64,000 nucleotides of DNA from Isoperla grammatica (taxonomy: Eukaryota; Arthropoda; Insecta; Plecoptera; Perlodidae): contig OX246746.1 of NCBI GenBank assembly GCA_945910005.1, positions 30,995,659 to 31,059,658 on the forward strand, in the 5' to 3' direction. Both the position numbers and the translations under genes were made by a program. Below the pieces are notes generated by a model, which saw only the letters and a list, made by a program, of their open reading frames with translations, did not search any database and was not told where the DNA came from. Positions 12,401-27,400 of this stretch are shown here, piece after piece; position 1 is the first letter of the stretch, and each line of letters begins with the position of its first letter.

Positions 12401-15400
12401 TAATACGTTTCTCAATATTACGTTTTTCGGGTTAGTGCGTCCTACAAACCAGTCCCTTCAGAGTGATTTTATGCATTAGTGCGTTTTGGGGCTTTGTATA
12501 TACGGAATTTCCACCCGGCCGCCCGGCCGAATTCCAACCTGTTGTTGTCAACAGAACGAAGCACGTACGACAGACCCCATTAGTCATCGCATTTCCCCTC
12601 CCCACTCCTCCTACCCCAAGCCGCCGGCCGGCCGGGAGAGAGAGAACAATGGAGTGCTATCATGTCTGAGCAAGACGCGACGAAGTAGCAACCGATGTTG
12701 GCTGCCGTAAGAGAGAAAGCGCTAGTCGCTGGACGCGTGAGTGGAAGCAAGACCGCGACAGCCGCGGGCGAGTGCAACTGCAACATGCAGGCAGCAACAG
12801 GCGGCTGTTCACTACGCAGCAAAACGACGCGAATGAGCCTATATATTTGGACTAATTAATACTTACTTACTTTATTGCATTCAAATAAATTGAAATCAAT
12901 ATCAAGACCTACAATTATTACACTGGTGTAAAAATAAGCTGATGGCCCATAGTCGTCACGTAAGCCTAGAAGGCCTAGGCCTAGCCGAGGTTAGTTACCT
13001 CCCGTTGCAGACGAAAACGGAGTTTTGTTGCTGTTATTAACCGATTAACAACCGGTTACCACATTCGGTTAACCAGTAAGTAAAATCCGTAACCGTCGTC
13101 ATCCCTAATTCTGGGGGGATGGGCTCACTCCTCGACAGCGCCTAGTACCTGCTTTCCATGGGTGGGTTTTGCGTGTCGTTGTGGTTTGGGGGGTACGGCC
13201 GCGGACTAACTCGTCCGCACAGGCATCAAGGGTGACCTCCAAAAGTGTGGGTTGAACTTAAAATGCTTACAGGGTCCAGACGTGAGCTTTTACAATTTGA
13301 GATACACTTTCTAGGGTTACTGGAATCGAAAAAAAGACAAATTTGATGTGTTTCAATACTCCGTTTTTTCCATTAGTACGTTGTTTTCATTCACTCGCCT
13401 CGAAAACGTACAAACAAGGTTCCACTGTAGTAAAAATGGTGGTCTTGTGATTTGAGATTCCCATGTATCTGAGTGTTTTTGAAGTATTTGTTACATTTAA
13501 ATATAGATATTTGACACTGGTTTGTATGGAAACCAATTTAGTGGGGTTGTTTTTACTTGAAACAGAAAACCCCCACGTTTCGTTGTTTGTTTCTATTTTT
13601 TGAAGAAAGTTTCACTGTGCTTCTTATTTTAGGACAAAGAAGAATGGGCTAGCAGTCGAGACTCGATGCAAAACTTTGACAAGGCCACTTACCTATCCGA
13701 CCAACCAGAGCAACATTTGCCCTTCCTTTCTCGCTTCATTGAAAGTCAGATGTTTGCTACTCTGATCGACAACAAGATCACGTCTGCGTGGACGGAGACT
13801 GAGCCCAATCTTCGTGTGTTTGATAGGCGCATCAAGCTACTCAGGTACCATAGTAGGCTCGTCACACTGTATAATAGGCGTGTAAAAAATAAAAATAGTT
13901 TTATTTGGAGTGAATTTTGATTTGGAATCTACAAGTTGAGGGTTTGTTGAGTAAGCGCTGTATATAACAGCATTTTATCCACATTTCCACCCACAGCTTG
14001 TAGGCCTACAAAAAATATATATATAAATAAATAGGCCTACAAAAAAATGTTTGAATGTAGGTACTCTTATTCAGGGTGGCTTGATAACTTTGAATTGTTC
14101 AGACCTTAGATTGAATCACTGGAAAGCATAATATTATCCAGGGCATATAGTCTGCACTGAACTAATTAGAAAGAAGTATTGCTTGTACATACAAAAATTC
14201 CCAGTTATCATTAGTTTCATCAATAATAATTCTATCCCATGAGTTTTTGAGTTATTCACTAATTAATGTAATTTCAGTGTTTGGCAGTGATACAATTTTT
14301 GCATTTTCTGATTTAAAATTGATAAATGTATAGTAATTTCGGTGTTGCAAAATGTACACACCTCTAGTAATAACCCGTCCACATTGTTGCAGGAAACGTT
14401 TTGGTGAAGGTCTAGTTCGCACCCCAAGCTACGAGCCGTGCACAACGATACGAGACTCCCAGTTGTTACTGGAGAAACGTCTAGTGAGTGTGGACATGGT
14501 GGTTCCAGGACCTCATGAGATATTGCCATCCGTCGGAGCACCACTAGACACTCCCACCAGACCACCGAGATTTAACAGCTTTCCTCTACTCGACTCTGTT
14601 GTACTAAACAAGGAACCCGCTTCCAGGTATGTGTCCATCCATTACCAGTAGGTCTCAAACTAAGGGAAGTAACATTTAATGTTGAGATGCCATCGGGTAG
14701 TTAAATTGCTTACTGGTTAAACAAATCCAAAACAGGTTTTAAGCCAATTTGGTAGTGAGACACATGTCATGTGGTATGGGCTATGGGGCTTGCCCTACTC
14801 TTTACTACCATCATCTTGTTCTGATTTGTACTGTATGTTATGTAAGGTATGTCATTACATTTTAAAATAAATAATAAATAAAATAAAATAAAAAAATTAC
14901 TAAAAATAAGCATTAGCATAACATAGGCCTACAGAAAAAAAAGTGGCAGATAAATTCAGTATGTTCAACACAGATTTACCAGTTTAATGAACTATTGTTA
15001 ATTGCATAGGCCTGTACATAATTCATGAATAAATTACTTTTAAATTACCATATCCAGAGCCCTGCGTTTATGGTTTTCGCGATAAACGCGAATTGTTGAA
15101 AAAGTCCTATTTTTTTCAGATGTTCACATTTCGGCTCATCCTGATGACAGCCATATGCTCAGAATTTTCGCGAAATCGGCGGTTTTTCGAGATATTCGCG
15201 ATTTTCAACGATTTCTGCGATACTCGCGATTTATTAGCGATATTCAGCCAGTATTTTAGAAAATTGAAAAAAAAAATTGGTTCGAAAACGAAATTTTATT
15301 TAAATTAAAAATAAATTAAAATATTCATTAAAATTTAATAATTGTTTTGATTTTCTGATGTGTCTTTTTGAGTTATGCTTGAACCGTAATAATGCGCGTA

Positions 15401-18400
15401 ATTTATCCACCCCTGTTGTTGACTTGTTGAATTGCGCACTCACCCCCTCGACGGCCAAGTGGAATGTTACCCCCAATGACGCACCCATAGACCGGACCGT
15501 TACATATGTCATCGGGGGGGGGGCAGTCTCCGTTGTGTTTGTGTATAGGCCTATATATATTTATTTATCTATATTTGTTAGGGATGCACACGATAATCGA
15601 TATTATCGATCGATAATCAATATTGGTATCAATATTGATAAACAATAATGAAATCTCATTATCGATAATCGAAAAATCAATAATCACTTGAATGTGGACC
15701 GAAATACTCAATTCGTATTTTCCCGCGCTTGGAACTATCTCTCGCTAATACAGCGTGATACCACGAACGTTGACGATGATTGTCGAACACGCCCGACGCC
15801 ATCCACCAAGGCCATCCACTTCAGTCGGCATTAGATAGTCTTGTCGGTAGGTCAAGTAGCACGCTCACGTTTCGTTTTGATCGCCGCTGTAAGTGTCGAG
15901 TTTGTTTTTGTTTTCCTTGGCGCTGTAAGTGGCTTCGTTTGCGGCCGCCGTCATATGACCTTTGACTGACAGTTTAGTGTGTGTGTAATATTGCCTAGTT
16001 TTATTTTTCATAGGCCTAAAACGTATTTTGTTTATACATTCAGACAGAATGCCCCGCAAACTGTTTAATATGTCTAATAAACGCATTGTTTGATATCTAT
16101 GTAGTGTGTGTACGCATAACATAAGCCTTGCCTTCACTATCCTCACCCGAGGTATTCAAGGCCAAGCAAGGTCAGCCGGCTATCTGCTGCTGTCACTAGA
16201 CCCAACGGCAAATGTTCGTTTGGCGCTCGGGCCTTCGCCTGAGCAGGTCTAGGCGGGCAGTTGGGGAGGGGGGGGGGGGGGGACAAACCGGTCGACAGGC
16301 GCAGAACAAGACGAGATCGGGAATGAGAGCTCTTGTTACGGCTCGCACTTGTCACACGCCTTGAGATACGTTCCGCTTACCTCGGAACAAGCTAAAGTTT
16401 GATTCGGGAAGTCGGGGGGGGGGGGGGGCGATTGGCAGACGCAGAACGAAGACAAGAGCGACAGGTATAAGAGCTTGTTTATTTTAATTTCCGATTTTTT
16501 TTTTTTTTTTTTTACTTGCTGAAATTTGTTTATCAATGTATCGATGTATCGATATTATCGATAATATCGATTCGATAATGACACTGCCGTTTCGATAATC
16601 GATAATGAAAAAAGTATCGATGTGCATCCCTAATATTTGTGATTATATTTTCAATTTAATCGTCGCTTTTTCACCGCTTTTGCAAAAAATAGGTAATTTT
16701 GTTAGTCACCGCTTATTCACCGCTTTTTGGGAATTTAAAAACGAAATTGGGCCTTTTTAATCACCATAAAAGCAGGGCTCTGACCATATCCATTTTATGC
16801 GCAAATTCATACCTCTGTTAAACCCTACCTGATTGGAAATCCATGTTTGCTACTAATCTGTTTAATTTGTTTATCTGTAAAAGATAAGGTCTCAAACTTG
16901 GTTCCAATAGGGTTTGTTATCTACTTGTCGTAGATCTCGGAAACGCAGTAATAGCCAGCAATGGAGACACCGTAAGGAACGAATACAGGGCCCTCCCGAA
17001 GACTCCAACGAAGTTTCCACTAGCTTACGCCAACCCAAACTCAGTACCGTCATGAGTCCAGCTGCCATCGCTCATACCAATTGGAGTTTTGTTGAGAAAC
17101 TGCTTAAAGTAATTGTGCCTGTCTTCTCTATTAGGTGTTGTGTCTAGCTCTAGAGTGGCACCCCCCTTGGCCCTTATATTACAACAAGTTTGGTGATTCA
17201 TTATTGACCAGTAACAACAGATGCATACATTCTAGTGAAGACTACAAGGTTTACTACCATACAGTACAACCTTGATATAACGTCGCTGAAGGGACTATTG
17301 ATTTTCGACGTTATATCAAGAGGGACGTTGTATCAAATTAACTTTAAAAAAACTGATTTATGGCTTATTTTGAAGTAAATGTACTTTTTGGGGCAACATC
17401 AATAAGGAAGGGACTGAAATAGTGACAGATTAGATTTGTTGCAAGGTATGACCTGCAGTATCCTATAATAACATTAAAGAAAAGATAACACAAAATGAAG
17501 TTAAACATTAGGGGGGGGGGGGGGGTGGTATAGGCCTACACACTTTTAATTTGGCCAGCGCTATTGTACAGTCTGCTGTCACTGCTCTTATCAAGGAGGA
17601 GATAACATGACCATCCAGTGCTTTTAAGATTATGCCTGACTCACACGCGTGATAAATTGGTTTATTTCCATTTTGGGTCTTTGTCAAGACAATGTATTAG
17701 ACACAGATAAAGGGCAACAAAGCGCTGGCTGGCAGGCTCACTGTGAGTCACCCGCCCCGGGCCGCTACCTGAGTCGGTTTCTCCGTGCGTAGGGTCGGGG
17801 GGGAGGGGGGGGGGAGTAAACTGACAAATAAATTCCATCGTAAAAACGGGAATTTTATGACTTTATCAAAACGACGTGATAATGCAAATGAAGTTGTATC
17901 AGACGACGTAATAACAAGGTTGTACTGTACCAATTTTTGTCCCTCAGTCCTGTTAATAGTGTGGTAATTATTGTTGGTGGGGCTACACATTATCTGCGCT
18001 TTTGACAAGCAGGATCCATTGTTTGTCGCAGGTGTTCGTCACTTCTGGTCACGCATGGTGCAATGAAATCACCTGTTTACCGTATCCCACTCCTAACATT
18101 TCATGAAATTAATTTTACTCAACTGAAAATTATCTAATTTTAATGCTTTTTGCATCCCCTGTTGAAACGATTTTCTATTTTCTAGCCGATTTATACACGG
18201 TCTTTAGAAAATCATACACTTACGTTCCACTGTATTATATTTCATGCGTAGACTACCTTAAATAAGAAATTAGGACTTGACACAGCTTTCAACGTTTTAG
18301 GACTGCAAAAGTAAGACAAAGCGCATGCTTGTTCAGAAGATGGGAACAGAAGCTGTGGAATTGGGACACGGAGGGGAGGTCTCGATCGTCGGTGTGGAGG

Positions 18401-21400
18401 AAAACACCCTAATCGCTAGTTTATGTGATCTGCTGGAAAGGATATGGTCGCACGGACTTCAGAACAAGCAGGTAGGGAACATATTCAATGTTGCACTTGA
18501 TTGTTCGGATGCCAGATGGAAAGTAGTCGATTTTATCGCTGCCTTTGTTCACAGGGTAAATCTGCTCTCTGGTCTCACCTAACCAACTATCAAGAACTGG
18601 AAGAATGCAACGATACGTCCAAACCAATCGACCCCAGCTTTCTTACACCTGGTAAGGACTTTTGTAGATTACAAAGACTATTAATGTGAATAAATATTAA
18701 ATATTAAAAAGACAGAAAAATTGAAAACAGGTAATTTTGCTATGTTGTTGTCAAAACATTGCATGTGTGTTCAACATATCGATGTAAATTTGAAATAAAC
18801 CGTACATAACAGTAACCGTACATGTGTTGTCAGTGATTTGAGCACCATGCGCTAAACTAGTGATGGAGGCACATGTCTGTAGGCCCTACATAGATTGATG
18901 TTGAGGCAAGTGTGGAGCACTGAAGCAATTTCTAAGAAAATATAAGTTGCACATGTATAGAGACGGATTGAAAACAGCAGGTGAAAGCAATAAATATGAG
19001 TATACAGTTTGGAGTTTAGGAGACATTTTTACTTTGCCATATAAATATAGATTTTGTTCTTCTAAAGTGGTAAAGATCTATACATTACGTATTTTCTAAT
19101 AGTAAGTGCTTGAAATCATTGTCTCTACATGTTAATGTGCTGTTATGAGGAAATTGAAGCTATGACTAATACTGTTATTATTCCTATAATGCAGCTCTGG
19201 CGTGGTGTGTCTTAAGGAAAAGACTCGACTGTACGTAGATCTTTACTGTTGGTTTTCATTATGTGTTTTGTGTTTGCTTCGTTTGTTTCATGTGTAGTAG
19301 TGTTAATTCCTTTGAATGCCAAAGTTTTCTCCATTTATTTTGCTTGACTATCTTGTAAATGTTCATGTTTGGAATCAACGCTGCTGCTTGGAAAAACAAA
19401 TTTGCTTTGTCGTGTATTTTCCGTAGCCCACTCGTCACTTCGAATCGTTATGAGCAATTTTTTTATTTTAATTTGCTGGTCCATTTTTCTATGAAGGTGT
19501 GCAGGTAAAAATGGTCATTTGCAACACTTAAGATGACTGAACAGATTTGAAAGTCTTTTGCAGGCACGACGGAGTATTCCCCCCCCCCCCCCCCCCCCCC
19601 CCCCCGCGGGTTATAAAGTTTCTTGGTAGTTCGAGTCTGTCTGTATATTTTGCACATGGAACCGTTAAAGAAGAAATGAGAGGTGCAAAAATGACATGGT
19701 GCTTGTTTGTTTCACGTGCAATGTGTTGTTTTTTCATCAGCAACTCCATCCCCTTCCAAGACCGGTCTCCCGGGATTGCTTCTCTGCGTTAAGTCGCGGA
19801 ATGTTTTTGAAATAGCTTCCTATTTGAGCACACACTTTGGTAAGTGGGTTCACACTCATGCATGCTCGCTCATTGCACTAATTATGTAATTGTTTGAATG
19901 CTTAACTTCTTGCCTGCAATGGCAATCTTGTACATGGTATTGACTTCATATTGTTTTAGTTGTGTCATGTATATTTATGTTATTAATCCATTCACCTATC
20001 AGAAGATCCTTCTAATTTTGGCTAATTAAGGCTGTTGGTGGAAATGTGCTCACACTTTTAGTAATTTATTGTGACTGTCTTTGTCCAAACCAGCTACTTC
20101 CGTAGCAGCTTATCGAGTTTCAGCTGTCTGCTATTTGTCAAGTTAGCATTAAACTAACCATAGCTGCTAAGGGGTGAGGGAACGTGATAGAAATTCAACA
20201 TTTTTTGCAATTTGCACGGATTTTTTTTTCAAGTTCTGTTTGGTGCGACTTCGAAATTTGAAGTTTCTCAACATTGAGCTTAGGCATTCATTTTCTATAA
20301 CATAGTAATGCCTTTATTTTCAGTTTAAATACTGAAATTGAAGATTCTTTATACGAACTAAGAGCTTCTTATTTGTTATTTACTCAGGGTCCCTAACTGT
20401 AGGAAGATGACGCCTAGTTTCCTTGTCTCAATGATCCTCATTTGTATTTTGTATTTGTTCTAGATCTCTCTTCTATGGCACTGGAAACAGATTTGAGCCC
20501 ATCACCCCCTCGAGGACGAGATCGCAGAAAATCTCCGGAGAAGAAAACTCCCGTGGTGGTAACGACAGAACAGCCCGTACTCAGACCGTTGCCCGTGTCG
20601 TTGACATTCGACATGAGGAATGTCCAGTCAATGGCCGACATCAAGACTCACATCGGGTACGCGAGAGCTTGGGTGCGACTCTCACTGGAGAAGAAGCTCC
20701 TGTCGAGACATCTCCGAAACCTGCTCTCCGATACCGCCCTTCTCAGGAGCCAATACAAACGCTCTGCCTTTCTCAGAAGCGAAGATGAGAAAGAACAATT
20801 CTTGTACCATCTTCTCACTCTTAATGCTGTTGACTACTTTTGCTTCACGAATACCTACACAAATACTAGTAAGTTTCAAGCCATTGTCTGCATGTAGTTT
20901 ATATTATCGGTTTCTTGTGTTGATTGCATCGAATTAGGCCCGAGTATATCACCTATTTTCATATCGTGTGTTTTTATAAACTATTCATTGAAAAAATTTA
21001 CGTACTATAAAGACCTGTGGCTTCTTTTCACCAATATCAGTATTTGGACAATATGTTGCACGTCGCTATTTTCTCGAAACAGTTCCGAAGCTGACCAAGG
21101 AATTAGTGGTCCAATCCAATGCATACTGCAGCCAGTGTCTCTCGAGATCCACGTTGATTTTAAAAGTAAAGTCTCATAGTTATCATGTGGTAAAATTACA
21201 AGCTAGGTATTTAATCAGTTTAAGAACAAAATTACCATTCATGTTATGTATTGGATTTAATTTCTTCTCGTAATCTGTTCGTCGAGACGAAAGGCAATTA
21301 TTAGATGCGTTTTTTGTTTTGGGCTTTTTTTTTTACCTAAATTTGGTTTGTAGAAGAGAAGACGAATCTGAATTAGGTACTCAAACAAAATGGCAGCCAT

Positions 21401-24400
21401 TGAAGCTTTAAAACAAAAGGCCTTACACTGGCATCACGTTTGATATCTGACCATTTCTATTTTAGAGTTATCATATCGTGTGGTGATATTTCCTTCGCGT
21501 AAAGCCAGCGCTGCTACTACCACCGCCAACTCTTGGGTTTCCTTGTCTGGTACACTGGGCGAGACAAGTCCAGTCCCGATACCGAGAAGTGCCCTGGAGT
21601 TTGTATTTCATGTGAGTGTTGTCTCTAGTAAAAACATTGGTTTTGGGTTTGTTTTGAAGCGGCTCACATTAAACCACTTTCTTTTTTAATTTTACAGCAC
21701 AAAAATTTGGGTATTCTAACTACGTTGCGAATCGGGCACGACAATTCGGGCTTGTCACCTAAATGGATGGTCGAGCATGTCGTGGTCAGAAACGAAGTCA
21801 CTGCTCACACTTACAAGTAAGTGTATTGATAATACTCACCTAGTGTTCGTGGATTATACTCGCTCGAAGGTAGATATTGGAGGTGTTTATGAAGAAAACA
21901 AATTGTTACAATACTTTGTTATGTCTTATCTTTCCATTTAGGTGTTTCTGTTTTTAAAGTGTGGTTTTGTTTCCACAGTGTCAACAAGTAAAATTTAGCA
22001 GTTTTTTAACGATTTTCTTGATATGTACCTATTAGTAGTTTTTAGTAAAACAAACATTGTGTAGGGTATATAATTTATTTTTTGTATTTGACATAAAATT
22101 TGAAAAAGGCTCTGGACCCGTATTCTGTAACTTTTTTTCGTAGGTCCTGATATGGTTTCTGCCTGAATTCGACGTTGATCGGATAATTGCGATTTTGTAA
22201 CTTTTTTGGTGCCCGTTTCCGCCTGAATCCATTTCCGTGGTCCTGATATGGTTTCAGTAGCTTTTTTACTGGTGAAACGAAATCAGCCGTAATATTAAGC
22301 ATGGATAATAACTGTTTACGCGTGATATTGTACTGCAAACTGCATTTAATAATTATGTTCCATTATAATGAGTGAAAAACACCAATAAATAACGTCTTTA
22401 CTTTTCATTTGAGGCAGTCTTTATTATTCGAAAATCTCAGCCGGCGCCGCGGTCTAGTGACGCCCGCCATTAGAGAAATAAAACGTAAACAACTCTAGCC
22501 TAGGCCTATTGTATCACTAGGACTGCCGTATTACTAGGCCGATACATATAAATTCAGTGTTAAGACATAATTAGATATTGGCGTAGGCCTAGGCATTACC
22601 TTGTAGGCTTCCTAGAACATAGAGACATTCCTAGAATAGAGAATAATGGTATTCTAGGTTGCTTCTTGGGTTGTAAAAGACGCGTTCATGTAACTGTGTA
22701 GGGTTATGTTTGTTTTGATTTGAGCCGTGTTGCAGTTTGGTTGCAGTGATCACGGCCCTCTAAATCATGATATTGTCTGTTTCTGATTGGCTTAAAGCCT
22801 CGGTGGCTCAGTCGCCTTGTGATGTCCTCCCAAAGCGTACATACACATTTCAGGCGCTGTTATAGAATCGCTATTTTGTTCATCTTTGGCGACGGCTGAA
22901 ACGGGCAAATAATTTCTGCCTGCATTCGTTTCGGCTGCTTTCATTTCAGGCAGAAATGGGAAAGTTACCGAATAGGGGTCCTGTGGACATATTGTCAAGC
23001 AAGTGCTTTATTTTCTGTGTCTGACCACCATATTTACATACATTCTCTAGAGTAATGATGTGATTAGCAATAATCTATTTCTTGTCCAGCTTGTCATCTT
23101 GATTGTGATTTGACATCTATCCTATCCCCCCCCCCCATGCTCTCGAATAACATGATTGCATTCATAGCAACGTAAAGCAACAAGAATCATGTACTTAGGT
23201 TCCCATGCGGACGGTGGCTGGGCCGAGGGATAGATGACGGCTCACTAGAGAGGCTTCTAGTAGGAGAGTTGGTGCCATGCCATGTTGCCAGATTGCATTC
23301 ATAGCAACGTAAAGCAACAAGAATCATGTACTTAGGTTCCCATGCGGACGGTGGCTGGGCCGAGGGATAGATGACGGCTCACTAGAGAGGCTTCTAGTAG
23401 GAGAGTTGGTGCCGCGCCATGTTGCCAGATTGCATTCATAGCAACGTAAAGCAACAAGAATCATGTACTTAGGTTCCCATGCGGACGGTGGCTGGGCCGA
23501 GGGATAGATGACGGCTCACTAGAGAGGCTTCTAGTAGGAGAGTTGGTGCCGCACCATGTTGCCAGATTGCATTCATAGCAACGTAAAGCAACAAGAATCA
23601 TGTACTTAGGTTCCCATGCGGACGGTGGCTGGGCCGAGGGATAGATGACGGCTCACTAGAGAGGCTTCTAGTAGGAGAGTTGGTGCCGCGCCATGTTGCC
23701 AGATTGCATTCATAGCAACGTAAAGCAACAAGAATCATGTACTTAGGTTCCCATGCGGACGGTGGCTGGGCCGAGGGATAGATGACGGCTCACTAGAGAG
23801 GCTTCTAGTAGGAGAGTTGGTGCCGCACCATGTTGCCAGATTGCATTCATAGCAACGTAAAGCAACAAGAATCATGTACTTAGGTTCCCATGCGGACGGT
23901 GGCTGGGCCGAGGGATAGATGACGGCTCACTAGAGAGGCTTCTAGTAGGAGAGTTGGTGCCGCGCCATGTTGCCAGATTGCATTCATAGCAACGTAAAGC
24001 AACAAGAATCATGTACTTAGGTTCCCATGCGGACGGTGGCTGGGCCGAGGGATAGATGACGGCTCACTAGAGAGGCTTCTAGTAGGAGAGTTGGTGCCAT
24101 GCCATGTTGCCAGATTGCATTCATAGCAACGTAAAGCAACAAGATTCATGTACTTAGGTTCCCATGCGGACGGTGGCTGGGCCGAGGGATAGATGACGGC
24201 TCACTAGAGAGGCTTCTAGTAGGAGAGTTGGTGCCGCGCCATGTTGCCAGATTGCATTCATAGCAACGTAAAGCAACAAGAATCATGTACTTAGGTTCCC
24301 ATGCGGACGGTGGCTGGGCCGAGGGATAGATGACGGCTCACTAGAGAGGCTTCTAGTAGGAGAGTTGGTGCCATGCCATGTTGCCAGATTGCATTCATAG

Positions 24401-27400
24401 CAACGTAAAGCAACAAGAATCATGTACTTAGGTTCCCATGCGGACGGTGGCTGGGCCGAGGGATAGATGACGGCTCACTAGAGAGGCTTCTAGTAGGAGA
24501 GTTGGTGCCATGCCATGTTGCCAGATTGCATTCATAGCAACGTAAAGCAACAAGAATCATGTACTTAGGTTCCCATGCGGACGGTGGCTGGGCCGAGGGA
24601 TAGATGACGGCTCACTAGAGAGGCTTCTAGTAGGAGAGTTGGTGCCGCACCATGTTGCCAGATTGCATTCATAGCAACGTAAAGCAACAAGAATCATGTA
24701 CTTAGGTTCCCATGCGGACGGTGGCTGGGCCGAGGGATAGATGACGGCTCACTAGAGAGGCTTCTAGTAGGAGAGTTGGTGCCGCGCCATGTTTCCAGAT
24801 TGCATTCATAGCAACGTAAAGCAACAAGAATCATGTACTTAGGTTCCCATGCGGACGGTGGCTGGGCCGAGGGATAGATGACGGCTCACTAGAGAGGCTT
24901 CTAGTAGGAGAGTTGGTGCCGCGCCATGTTGCCAGATTGCATTCATAGCAACGTAAAGCAACAAGAATCATGTACTTAGGTTCCCATGCGGACGGTGGCT
25001 GGGCCGAGGGATAGATGACGGCTCACTAGAGAGGCTTCTAGTAGGAGAGTTGGTGCCATGCCATGTTGCCAGATTGCATTCATAGCAACGTAAAGCAACA
25101 AGAATCATGTACTTAGGTTCCCATGCGGACGGTGGCTGGGCCGAGGGATAGATGACGGCTCACTAGAGAGGCTTCTAGTAGGAGAGTTGGTGCCATGCCA
25201 TGTTGCCAGATTGCATTCATAGCAACGTAAAGCAACAAGAATCATGTACTTAGGTTCCCATGCGGACGGTGGCTGGGCCGAGGGATAGATGACGGCTCAC
25301 TAGAGAGGCTTCTAGTAGGAGAGTTGGTGCCATGCCATGTTGCCAGATTGCATTCATAGCAACGTAAAGCAACAAGAATCATGTACTTAGGTTCCCATGC
25401 GGACGGTGGCTGGGCCGAGGGATAGATGACGGCTCACTAGAGAGGCTTCTAGTAGGAGAGTTGGTGCCATGCCATGTTGCCAGATTGCATTCATAGCAAC
25501 GTAAAGCAACAAGAATCATGTACTTAGGTTCCCATGCGGACGGTGGCTGGGCCGAGGGATAGATGACGGCTCACTAGAGAGGCTTCTAGTAGGAGAGTTG
25601 GTGCCATGCCATGTTGCCAGATTGCATTCATAGCAACGTAAAGCAACAAGAATCATGTACTTAGGTTCCCATGCGGACGGTGGCTGGGCCGAGGGATAGA
25701 TGACGGCTCACTAGAGAGGCTTCTAGTAGGAGAGTTGGTGCCGCGCCATGTTGCCAGATTGCATTCATAGCAACGTAAAGCAACAAGAATCATGTACTTA
25801 GGTTCCCATGCGGACGGTGGCTGGGCCGAGAGATAGATGACGGCTCACTAGAGAGGCTTCTAGTAGGAGAGTTGGTGCCGCGCCATGTTGCCAGATTGCA
25901 TTCATAGCAACGTAAAGCAACAAGAATCATGTACTTAGGTTCCCATGCGGACGGTGGCTGGGCCGAGGGATAGATGACGGCTCACTAGAGAGGCTTCTAG
26001 TAGGAGAGTTGGTGCCATGCCATGTTGCCAGATTGCATTCATAGCAACGTAAAGCAACAAGAATCATGTACTTAGGTTCCCATGCGGACGGTGGCTGGGC
26101 CGAGGGATAGATGACGGCTCACTAGAGAGGCTTCTAGTAGGAGAGTTGGTGCCATGCCATGTTGCCAGATTGCATTCATAGCAACGTAAAGCAACAAGAA
26201 TCATGTACTTAGGTTCCCATGCGGACGGTGGCTGGGCCGAGGGATAGATGACGGCTCACTAGAGAGGCTTCTAGTAGGAGAGTTGGTGCCATGCCATGTT
26301 GCCAGATTGCATTCATAGCAACGTAAAGCAACAAGAATCATGTACTTAGGTTCCCATGCGGACGGTGGCTGGGCCGAGGGATAGATGACGGCTCACTAGA
26401 GAGGCTTCTAGTAGGAGAGTTGGTGCCATGCCATGTTGCCAGATTGCATTCATAGCAACGTAAAGCAACAAGAATCATGTACTTAGGTTCCCATGCGGAC
26501 GGTGGCTGGGCCGAGGGATAGATGACGGCTCACTAGAGAGGCTTCTAGTAGGAGAGTTGGTGCCGCGCCATGTTGCCAGATTGCATTCATAGCAACGTAA
26601 AGCAACAAGAATCATGTACTTAGGTTCCCATGCGGACGGTGGCTGGGCCGAGGGATAGATGACGGCTCACTAGAGAGGCTTCTAGTAGGAGAGTTGGTGC
26701 CGCGCCATGTTGCCAGATTGCATTCATAGCAACGTAAAGCAACAAGAATCATGTACTTAGGTTCCCATGCGGACGGTGGCTGGGCCGAGGGATAGATGAC
26801 GGCTCACTAGAGAGGCTTCTAGTAGGAGAGTTGGTGCCATGCCATGTTGCCAGATTGCATTCATAGCAACGTAAAGCAACAAGAATCATGTACTTAGGTT
26901 CCCATGCGGACGGTGGCTGGGCCGAGGGATAGATGACGGCTCACTAGAGAGGCTTCTAGTAGGAGAGTTGGTGCCATGCCATGTTGCCAGCCAGATTGCA
27001 TTCATAGCAACGTAAAGCAACAAGAATCATGTACTTAGGTTCCCATGCGGGCGGTGGCTGGGCCGAGGGATAGATGACGGCTCACTAGAGAGGCTTCTAG
27101 TAGGAGAGTTGGTGCCGCGCCATGTTGCCAGATTGCATTCATAGCAACGTAAAGCAACAAGAATCATGTACTTAGGTTCCCATGCGGACGGTGGCTGGGC
27201 CGAGGGATAGATGACGGCTCACTAGAGAGGCTTCTAGTAGGAGAGTTGGTGCCGCGCCATGTTGCCAGATTGCATTCATAGCAACGTAAAGCAACAAGAA
27301 TCATGTACTTAGGTTCCCATGCGGACGGTGGCTGGGCCGAGGGATAGATGACGGCTCACTAGAGAGGCTTCTAGTAGGAGAGTTGGTGCCGCGCCATGTT

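Noticed and set aside
22032..22338. Minus-strand frames of 66 and 87 codons
   Set aside because: They overlap the inverted-repeat element at 22113-22982 and contain no transposase motif.
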